Shown here: positions 6,405-12,324 of the stretch, piece after piece | Position numbering within the stretch: position 1 is the stretch's first letter | Layout of the letters: each line of letters begins with the position of its first letter | From: Pseudomonadota bacterium | Lineage (GTDB): Bacteria > Pseudomonadota > Gammaproteobacteria > Burkholderiales > SHXO01 | Length of the DNA stretch: 12,324 nt | Assembly: GCA_023430065.1 (NCBI GenBank) | Contig: JAEZCG010000099.1 | Location: 1 to 12,324, forward strand | Direction of reading: 5' to 3' | Made by a program: the position numbers and the translations under genes | Notes under the pieces: model-generated | Seen by the model: only the letters and a program-made list of their open reading frames with translations | Databases searched by the model: none | What the model was told of the DNA's origin: nothing

Positions 6405-8093
6405 ATGAGCGATTCATCGACCGCGGCGTGCGCTGCGACGACCGGCCGCGACGCCTTCCTCGCCCTGCTTGCCTCCGAGGGCGTGGACGTCATGTTCGGC
6501 AATCCCGGGACCACCGAGCTGGCGATCATGGAGGCGCTGTCCCGGCAATCCCGGATCGAGTACGTGCTCGGCCTGCAGGAATCCATCGTGGTGGCGATGG
6601 CGGACGGCTACGCACGCGCCTCCGGCCGGCTGGCCGCGTGCAATGTGCACGTCGCGCCAGGGCTCGGCAATGCCATGGGCGCGCTCTACAACGCCAAGTT
6701 CTACGGCTCGCCGGTGCTGCTCACGGCCGGTCAACAGGAGCAGGGCCACGGGCTGACGGAGCCGCTGCTGTACGACCCCCTGCTGCCGATTGCGCAGCCG
6801 ATGGTGAAGTGGGCCACCGAGGTCACGCGCGTGCAGGACCTGCCGCGCATCGTGCGCCGCGCTGCCAAGGTGGCGCTCTCGCCTCCGACCGGCCCGGTAT
6901 TCCTCAGCCTGCCGGGAGACATCCTCGATGCCCAGGCCGCGCTGGACCTGGGCGCGCCCTCGCGCATCGAGATCGACACGCGTCCCTCCGACCCGGTCGT
7001 GGAGCGCGTGGCGCGCGCGCTGCTCTCGGCGCGCAATCCGGCGATCATTGCCGGCCACGAACTGGCCACCCGCGATGCCCTGCACGAGGCGGCCGCACTG
7101 GCGGAGATCCTCGGTGCGCCGGTGTGGCAGCAAACGGTACCGTACGCTGCGCAGTTCATCTCCGAGCATCCGCATTTCATGGGTGCCCTGACGCGCAACC
7201 AGCGCCAGGTGCGCGACTGCCTGTCTCCTCACGACATGTTGCTGCTGCTCGGCACGGACGAGTTGCGCATGTCGGTGTTCAGCGAGGTCGACGCCATGCC
7301 GCCCGGCGTGCGCCTGATCGAGATCGGCGAGCGCGGCTGGGAACTGGCCAAGAACTACCCGGTCGAGATCGCCGTGCAGGCGAGCGTCAAAGAGACGTCG
7401 CGTGCGCTGGTCGGCATGCTGGAGCGGGTGATGACCGACGCGCAGCGCCGAGGCGCGCACGCGCGCAGTGCAGGCTTGCGCGAGGCGAACTGGAGCGCCA
7501 GGCGAGTGCGTGCCGTGGAGGATGCGCAGCGGCTTGTCGATGCGAGACCCATGGATCCGCGCGTGCTGATGATGCGGCTGACCGAGGCGATGCCGCGCGA
7601 CGTGGTGGTGCTGGAAGAAGCGTTGGTGTCGGGATTTTCGCTGCTGAGCTTCCTGCCGCTGCGCGACAGCAAGGGCTTCTTCGGCCTGGCCAGCGGCGGG
7701 ATCGGCTTTGCGATGGGCGGCGCCATCGGCATCTCGATGGCACTGCGCGACCGGCCGGTGGTCGCCATCGTCGGCGACGGCAGCGCGATGTACAGCGTGC
7801 AGGCGCTGTGGACCGCGGCACACATGAAGCTGCCGATCACCTATGTCATTCCCAACAATCGCGGCTACCGGATCCTGAAGGAACGGCTGAAGTCGATGCG
7901 GGGGACCGACCGCTTCATCGGCATGGACATCCGCGAGCCGGAACTGGACTTGGTCGCGCTCGCGCAGTCGATGGGTGTGCCGGCGCGGCGCATCGTCGAC
8001 CCGCAGGAAGTCGGCCCGGCGTTGCGGTCGGCGATCGCCAGCGGCGCCCCGTCGCTGCTGGACGTGAGCGTGGCCGACGGCTTCGGGCACTGA
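6405..8093 (+). CDS. ThDP-dependent enzyme, benzoylformate decarboxylase-like
   Basis: This 562-residue enzyme uses thiamine diphosphate and belongs to the benzoylformate decarboxylase/acetolactate synthase superfamily. The N-terminal Pyr domain has GNPGTTEL at 32-39, the cofactor-activating Glu59 in LQES and His82 in [13 protein letters not shown], matching Glu47 and His70 of benzoylformate decarboxylase. The C-terminal PP domain has GDGS at 457-460 and NN at 484-485, the magnesium and diphosphate motif. Two active-site positions differ from true benzoylformate decarboxylase: Ser26 is Thr36, and by my hand alignment His281 becomes Ser (in RMSVFSE). The substrate is therefore probably another 2-oxo acid, or a carboligation or acyl-CoA lyase reaction. 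The acyl-CoA dehydrogenase gene follows after only a repeat array, suggesting a shared pathway. The start is ATG 6405; no strong ribosome site is seen. The superfamily is certain, the reaction is not. Confidence 0.9.
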   Translation: MSDSSTAACAATTGRDAFLALLASEGVDVMFGNPGTTELAIMEALSRQSRIEYVLGLQESIVVAMADGYARASGRLAACNVHVAPGLGNAMGALYNAKFYGSPVLLTAGQQEQGHGLTEPLLYDPLLPIAQPMVKWATEVTRVQDLPRIVRRAAKVALSPPTGPVFLSLPGDILDAQAALDLGAPSRIEIDTRPSDPVVERVARALLSARNPAIIAGHELATRDALHEAAALAEILGAPVWQQTVPYAAQFISEHPHFMGALTRNQRQVRDCLSPHDMLLLLGTDELRMSVFSEVDAMPPGVRLIEIGERGWELAKNYPVEIAVQASVKETSRALVGMLERVMTDAQRRGAHARSAGLREANWSARRVRAVEDAQRLVDARPMDPRVLMMRLTEAMPRDVVVLEEALVSGFSLLSFLPLRDSKGFFGLASGGIGFAMGGAIGISMALRDRPVVAIVGDGSAMYSVQALWTAAHMKLPITYVIPNNRGYRILKERLKSMRGTDRFIGMDIREPELDLVALAQSMGVPARRIVDPQEVGPALRSAIASGAPSLLDVSVADGFGH

Positions 8094-8175
8094 ATCCCGA
8101 GTCACGAGTCCCGAGTCCCGAGTCACGAGTCACGAATCACGAGTCACGAATCACGAATCACGAATCACGAGTCAC
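8092..8175. repeat. Tandem array of 12 GANTC-containing heptamers
   Basis: Twelve perfect-length copies of a 7-base unit, consensus GARTCMC, run without interruption for 84 bp. The first copy shares the GA of the preceding stop codon TGA. The last copy ends just before the AAAAGGA ribosome site of the dehydrogenase gene. Position 3 is A in five copies and G in seven. Position 6 is C in copies 1, 3 and 4 and A in the rest. All other positions are invariant. Each copy therefore keeps a GANTC site. The + strand has no stop codon in any frame across the array. Short intergenic repeats of this look occur in GC-rich proteobacterial genomes; a function is not established. Confidence 0.97.
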
Positions 8176-8188
8176 GAAAAGGACACCC

Positions 8189-9397
<1,209 letters not shown>

Positions 9398-9407
9398 GGG
9401 CGAGCGG

Positions 9408-10004
9408 CTACCTGAAGTAGAAGCCGACGTTCCACGTCACGCCGGAGGTTCCGAACACCACCAGTTCCGTGGCGAAGCGCTTGCCGGAGATGCCGATCGA
9501 GGGCAGCAACGCGGGGGCGACGCCCAGGCCGTTGAACGGGATGTTGTCCTTGTGTTCGCCCTTGTAGCCGTGCACCAGGCCGCCGGTCAGCTTGAAGTAG
9601 GCGCCGCGCAGATCGTCGAACGGCCGCCACATGTAACCGCCGTAGACGTATTGGGAGGGCTGGTCGAAACTGTTGTAGAAGTATGCGCCGCCCAGGATCC
9701 AGTCGTTCTCGCCCTGCCATTCTACGTTGAGCAGGCGCTGGGCGTTGTTGTGGTGCGGCTTGGGATCGAAGTGCCGGGTGAAGGCGCTGGTCTGGAAGTA
9801 CCAGCGGCTGTTGCTGCGCAAGACGGCGGCCTCTCCACCGACGGACGGCAGCGGCGCGGGCACCGGAGCCGGCTGCGCGGACGCCGTCGCGGTGCAGGCG
9901 AATGCGGGAAGCGCAAGGCTTCGCACGACGCAACGCACGAGGCGTGCCGGAAATGCCGTCATGCCGCGGATGGCGGAGGGGATGCCCGGGGTGTCGGTGT
10001 TCAT
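9408..10004 (-). CDS. Small outer-membrane beta-barrel protein
   Basis: This is a predicted exported protein of 198 residues from the ATG at 10004. An internal Met whose codon begins at 9962 would give 184 residues and also a good signal peptide; neither has a strong ribosome site. The signal segment (VRSLALPAFACTATASA) is followed by a Pro/Ala linker, then short aromatic-rich alternating strands such as RWYFQTSAF, ENDWILGGAYFYNSF, QYVYGGYMW and GAYFKLTGGLVHGYKG. The chain ends in NVGFYFR. This pattern fits a small outer-membrane barrel; the final Arg after the aromatic residue is slightly unusual. From memory, similar proteins in betaproteobacteria are often labelled sn-glycerol-3-phosphate transporter, a name I would not trust. 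A lipoprotein reading of the Cys in AFAC is unlikely because Phe sits at -2. The gene ends ten bases from the convergent dehydrogenase gene. Confidence 0.75.
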   Translation of the reverse strand: MNTDTPGIPSAIRGMTAFPARLVRCVVRSLALPAFACTATASAQPAPVPAPLPSVGGEAAVLRSNSRWYFQTSAFTRHFDPKPHHNNAQRLLNVEWQGENDWILGGAYFYNSFDQPSQYVYGGYMWRPFDDLRGAYFKLTGGLVHGYKGEHKDNIPFNGLGVAPALLPSIGISGKRFATELVVFGTSGVTWNVGFYFR

Positions 10005-10123
10005 GGCTCGTCGATTCGGTGCGATGCGGATCCGGTTGCGGATGCCGACGGAATGGACCTGCAGACAGGCGAGCGGAACGTGGTGTGGCAGCAGAGGACA
10101 GGCGAAAATCCGGCGAGGAGGGT

Positions 10124-10129
10124 TAGCAT
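10124..10129 (+). promoter_or_regulatory. Possible -10 element before the GNAT gene
   Basis: TAGCAT ends six bases before ATG 10136, so a transcript from it would start at about the start codon. The alternative is a normal leader using GAGGAGG at 10115-10121, which stands 14 bases from the ATG, rather far. The divergent 131-base gap (10005-10135) must hold promoters for both this gene and the outer-membrane protein gene; nothing clearer is visible in it. Confidence 0.25.
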
Positions 10130-10135
10130 CGATCC

Positions 10136-10642
10136 ATGATATCCCCGAGCCTTCGCGTCGCACGCCTGGACGATCTGCCGGCCATCGTCGCGATTTACAA
10201 CGCCACCATCGCCACCCGCATGGTGACGGCCGACCTCGAGCCGGTCTCGGTCGCGCAGCGCCTGCCGTGGTTCGAGGCACATACCGGGCGCCGCCCGCTC
10301 TGGGTGGCCGACCGCGACGGCGGTGTCGCCGCCTGGCTCAGCTTTTCGTCCTTCTACGGGCGCCCGGCCTATGAACGCACGGCGGAACTGAGCGTGTACG
10401 TCGACCCGGGACACCGGCGCCTCGGCCTGGCCAGCACCCTCCTGCGCGAGGCCATTGCGCATGCGCCCGCCATCGGGGTCGACCGGCTGCTGGGCTTCAT
10501 TTTCGGGCACAACCTGCCCAGCCTCACGCTGTTCGAGCGGTTCGGCTTCCAGCGCTGGGCGTTGCTGCCCGGTGTCGCGCGGCTCGACGGGACGGACCGC
10601 GACCTGGTGATCGTCGGCCTCGCTCTGCCCGCGGCGCATTAG
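10136..10642 (+). CDS. GNAT N-acetyltransferase, phosphinothricin acetyltransferase-like
   Basis: This is a 168-residue acetyl-CoA-dependent N-acetyltransferase. The N-terminal stretch (LRVARLDDLPAIVAIYNATI followed by TADLEPVS) and the later YERTAELSVYVDPGHRRLG follow the pattern of the PAT/methionine sulfone acetyltransferase branch. The acetyl-CoA pyrophosphate loop is HRRLGLAS at 93-100, and the C-terminal helix with NLPSLTLFERFGF is the usual motif B. Members act on phosphinothricin, methionine sulfoximine or sulfone, or other small amines; which one applies here cannot be told. The gene stands alone: it is divergent from the barrel gene and convergent with the M20 gene, whose stop lies 72 bases beyond. 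No convincing terminator hairpin is seen in that gap. Confidence 0.88.
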   Translation: MISPSLRVARLDDLPAIVAIYNATIATRMVTADLEPVSVAQRLPWFEAHTGRRPLWVADRDGGVAAWLSFSSFYGRPAYERTAELSVYVDPGHRRLGLASTLLREAIAHAPAIGVDRLLGFIFGHNLPSLTLFERFGFQRWALLPGVARLDGTDRDLVIVGLALPAAH

Positions 10643-10714
10643 TGGAGTGCGGTCGATGGGCCGCCCTTGGCGTCGCCGTGTGCACCTGGCGCCGGCAGGA
10701 AGACGGGCATGCCG

Positions 10715-12013
10715 CTAGGGCTTGCCGTTCAAGAAGTCGACCGCCAGCGCGCTCAGTGCCCGCACGCCGTGCACGAGAGCGGACTCGTCCACGAAGAACA
10801 GCGGCGAGTGGTTCGGGGCTGCCTTGTCCATGTCCTGATCGCGCGGCGTGATGCCGAGGAAGAAGAACAGGCCGGGAACCTTCTGCTGGAAGTAAGAGAA
10901 ATCCTCGGCCACCATCACTCGCGGCTGCATCTTCAGGCCGGCTTGCGCGCCGACCCGGCGCAGCGTCGGCAACATGCGCTCGGTCAGGGCCTCGTCGTTG
11001 GTGGTGACCGCGACCGCCTTCTCGATCGCGACCTCGGCATGGGCGTGGTTGGCCCGCGCGATGTTCTCTGCCACGTGGCGGATGCGCGCGTGGATGTCCG
11101 CGCGCATGTCCTCGTCGAAGCTGCGGATGGTCCCCGACATCTCCACGCTGTCGGGAATGATGTTCTTGCGCGCGCCGCCGTGGATGGTGGCGATGGTGAC
11201 GACCGCAGGTTCCTTGCTCACGTCGATCTGGCGGCTGACGATGTTCTGCAGGCTCACCACGATCTGCGACGCGGTCACGACCGGGTCGATGCCGCGCCAG
11301 GGCCAGGCACCGTGCGTCTGGCGCCCGTCCACGCGGATCGTGACCCAGTCGGCGCTGGCCATCAAGGGACCGGCGCGCCAGGTGATCTGCCCGGCGGGGA
11401 TGCCCGCGATGACGTGCAGGCCGAAGATGGCGTCCGGGCGCGGGTCGTCGAGCACGCCCTGCTCGATCATGTAGATCGCGCCGCCCTGTTCCCCGGCGGG
11501 CGGACCCTCCTCGGCGGGCTGGAAGATGAACTTGACCGTCCCCGGCAGTTCCGCGCGCATGTCGGCCAGGACTTGCGCCACGCCCATGAGGATGGCGACG
11601 TGCGCATCGTGACCGCACGCGTGCATCACGCCGACCTCCTGCCCGTTGTACTGGCCCTTCGCCCTGGAACGGAATGGGAGGTCGACTTCCTCGGTGACCG
11701 GGAGGGCGTCCATGTCCGCACGCAGTGCCACCACCGGACCCGGTTTGCCGCCCTTCAGAACACCGACCACCCCGGTGTGCGCCACGCCGGTCTGCACCGT
11801 CATCCCCAGCGCGCGGAGATGGTCGGCGACGAGGCGCGCGGTCCGCGTCTCGCGGTTGGACAGTTCCGGGTGCTGATGGATGTCGCGCCGCCACGCGATC
11901 ACCTGCGGCGCGATCTCGCTTGCGGCGTCGTTGGCGGCGTCCTGCTGCGCCGGAGCCGGCCCGGACAGCAAGGCACCCAGTACGGCGAGCAGCGCAAGCG
12001 GTTTCCTTCGCAT
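10715..12013 (-). CDS. Exported M20 family amidohydrolase (N-acyl amino acid / hippurate hydrolase-like)
   Basis: This is a zinc- or manganese-type metallohydrolase of 432 residues, family M20 (M20D-like), whose members release amino acids from N-acyl conjugates such as hippurate. A signal peptide (RRKPLALLAVLGALLSGPAPA) is followed by QQD, so it is likely periplasmic. Metal and catalytic residues are visible: ALRADMDALPV at 96-106, HACGHDAH at 131-138 (Cys133, His135), Glu168-Glu169 in QPAEEG, His200 in GLHV, and a late His in NHSPLFF. The dimerisation domain lies between, with GAWPWRGIDP and NIIPDSVEMSGTIRSFD. ATG 12013 is chosen because GGAG sits nine bases ahead on the coding strand; the frame is open further upstream but that part overlaps the next gene. 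The exact acyl substrate is unknown. Confidence 0.92.
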   Translation of the reverse strand: MRRKPLALLAVLGALLSGPAPAQQDAANDAASEIAPQVIAWRRDIHQHPELSNRETRTARLVADHLRALGMTVQTGVAHTGVVGVLKGGKPGPVVALRADMDALPVTEEVDLPFRSRAKGQYNGQEVGVMHACGHDAHVAILMGVAQVLADMRAELPGTVKFIFQPAEEGPPAGEQGGAIYMIEQGVLDDPRPDAIFGLHVIAGIPAGQITWRAGPLMASADWVTIRVDGRQTHGAWPWRGIDPVVTASQIVVSLQNIVSRQIDVSKEPAVVTIATIHGGARKNIIPDSVEMSGTIRSFDEDMRADIHARIRHVAENIARANHAHAEVAIEKAVAVTTNDEALTERMLPTLRRVGAQAGLKMQPRVMVAEDFSYFQQKVPGLFFFLGITPRDQDMDKAAPNHSPLFFVDESALVHGVRALSALAVDFLNGKP

Positions 12014-12026
12014 CGAAATTCTCCCT

Positions 12027-12046
12027 GATTGATTGGTTGGTCGGTC
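12027..12046. repeat. Short degenerate tetranucleotide run
   Basis: Five consecutive 4-base units, GATT, GATT, GGTT, GGTC, GGTC (consensus GRTY), fill most of the 31-base gap between the M20 gene and the small membrane protein gene. The run enters the latter's stop codon and lies just upstream of the M20 ribosome site. It may be chance or a slippage-prone leader. Confidence 0.5.
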
Positions 12047-12324
12047 AGCGGTCCTGGCTGCGGCGGCCGAGCTTGCGGGCGATGGCCCAGCCCACGATGT
12101 ACCACCAGCCGCTGCCCACGGTTCCATGATAGGCGAGCGGCCACCAGAAGTTCGACAGGTCGGACAAGGGGCCCGCGGGTGACTGGGGAACCAGCCAGGT
12201 TACGGGGATCACGCCCAGGCTCACGGGGAAATCCAGTGCAAGGAAGATGAACCAGTGATGCGTCCACTCGCCGCTGCTGCGCAGGATGCGCAGCGCAGTG
12301 ATGGCGAGCAGCACAAGATGGAGC
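12045..12324 (-). CDS. Small integral membrane protein of unknown function (5' partial)
   Basis: The frame on the minus strand is open to the right edge of the window (LHLVLLAITALRIL...), so the start is probably outside; the GTG at 12314 is only a possible internal start. At least 92 residues remain, ending at TGA 12047-12045. The chain is rich in hydrophobic and aromatic residues. Likely membrane segments are LVLLAITALRIL at the edge, HHWFIFLALDFPVSLGVIPV, and GTVGSGWWYIVGWAIA, followed by a basic cytoplasmic-looking tail RKLGRRSQDR. I do not recognise the family. It lies 31 bases upstream of the exported M20 hydrolase gene on the same strand and may be co-transcribed with it. It could be a complete small protein or the tail of a longer one. 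Confidence 0.65.
   Translation of the reverse strand, partial: LHLVLLAITALRILRSSGEWTHHWFIFLALDFPVSLGVIPVTWLVPQSPAGPLSDLSNFWWPLAYHGTVGSGWWYIVGWAIARKLGRRSQDR

Noticed and set aside
6414..8126. A 570-codon antisense frame over the ThDP enzyme gene, starting in the repeat array
   Set aside because: Its translation has no recognisable domain and low-complexity composition, while the + strand carries full cofactor motifs. The GTG start simply comes from the repeat unit.
8092..8175. The heptamer array as a CRISPR array
   Set aside because: The period is 7 bp with no spacers; CRISPR repeats are longer and separated by unique sequence.
10005..10280. A longer N-terminus for the barrel protein, starting at 10280
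   Set aside because: It would overlap the divergent GNAT gene, is Arg/Pro-rich, and would bury the signal peptide.
10667..12028. A 453-codon + strand frame across the M20 gene
   Set aside because: It is antisense to a gene with all metal-binding motifs, and its own product resembles no family.
12014..12127. A longer N-terminus for the M20 hydrolase, starting at 12127
   Set aside because: It overlaps the upstream membrane protein gene and would bury the signal peptide; ATG 12013 has a good ribosome site.

Overview
The window is GC-rich, densely packed bacterial DNA with short gaps and many GTG or overlapping starts. No RNA genes, insertion sequences, phage genes or CRISPR array are visible. 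The gene content and layout suggest a Gram-negative proteobacterium, most likely beta- or gammaproteobacterial. The evidence is Sec-exported c-type cytochromes, a QseBC-like two-component system, an outer-membrane barrel and a periplasmic M20 peptidase. This assignment is inference; no taxonomic marker is present.

Region 1 (1-2699, + strand): two adjacent metal-dependent amidohydrolases of the imidazolonepropionase-like type. The first is cut by the left edge. The second is probably exported and starts in a GTGA overlap with the first. Region 2 (about 2695-6342, +): a redox and sensing operon. It encodes a DUF1924/SHP-type monohaem cytochrome c, a DHC-type dihaem cytochrome c, a cytochrome b561-type membrane protein, an OmpR-family response regulator and a QseC-like histidine kinase. 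A pair of TAAG half-sites 11 bp apart lies just before the first gene and may be the regulator's own target. The likely electron path is quinol pool, cytochrome b561, dihaem cytochrome, then the SHP-like haem protein in the periplasm.

Region 3 (6338-9397, +): a hairpin and a possible promoter, then a ThDP-dependent enzyme of the benzoylformate decarboxylase/acetolactate synthase superfamily, then an ACAD10/11-like acyl-CoA dehydrogenase. The gap between these two genes is almost wholly an 84-bp tandem array of 12 heptamers, GARTCMC. Every copy keeps a GANTC core, the target of CcrM/HinfI-type adenine methylases. This is the most unusual DNA structure in the window.

Region 4 (9408-12324): a small outer-membrane barrel protein (-), convergent with the dehydrogenase. 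It is followed by a divergent GNAT acetyltransferase related to phosphinothricin acetyltransferases (+), an exported M20 amidohydrolase (-), and a small membrane protein cut by the right edge (-). No gap without a gene exceeds 300 bases; the longest is the 131-bp divergent gap at 10005-10135.
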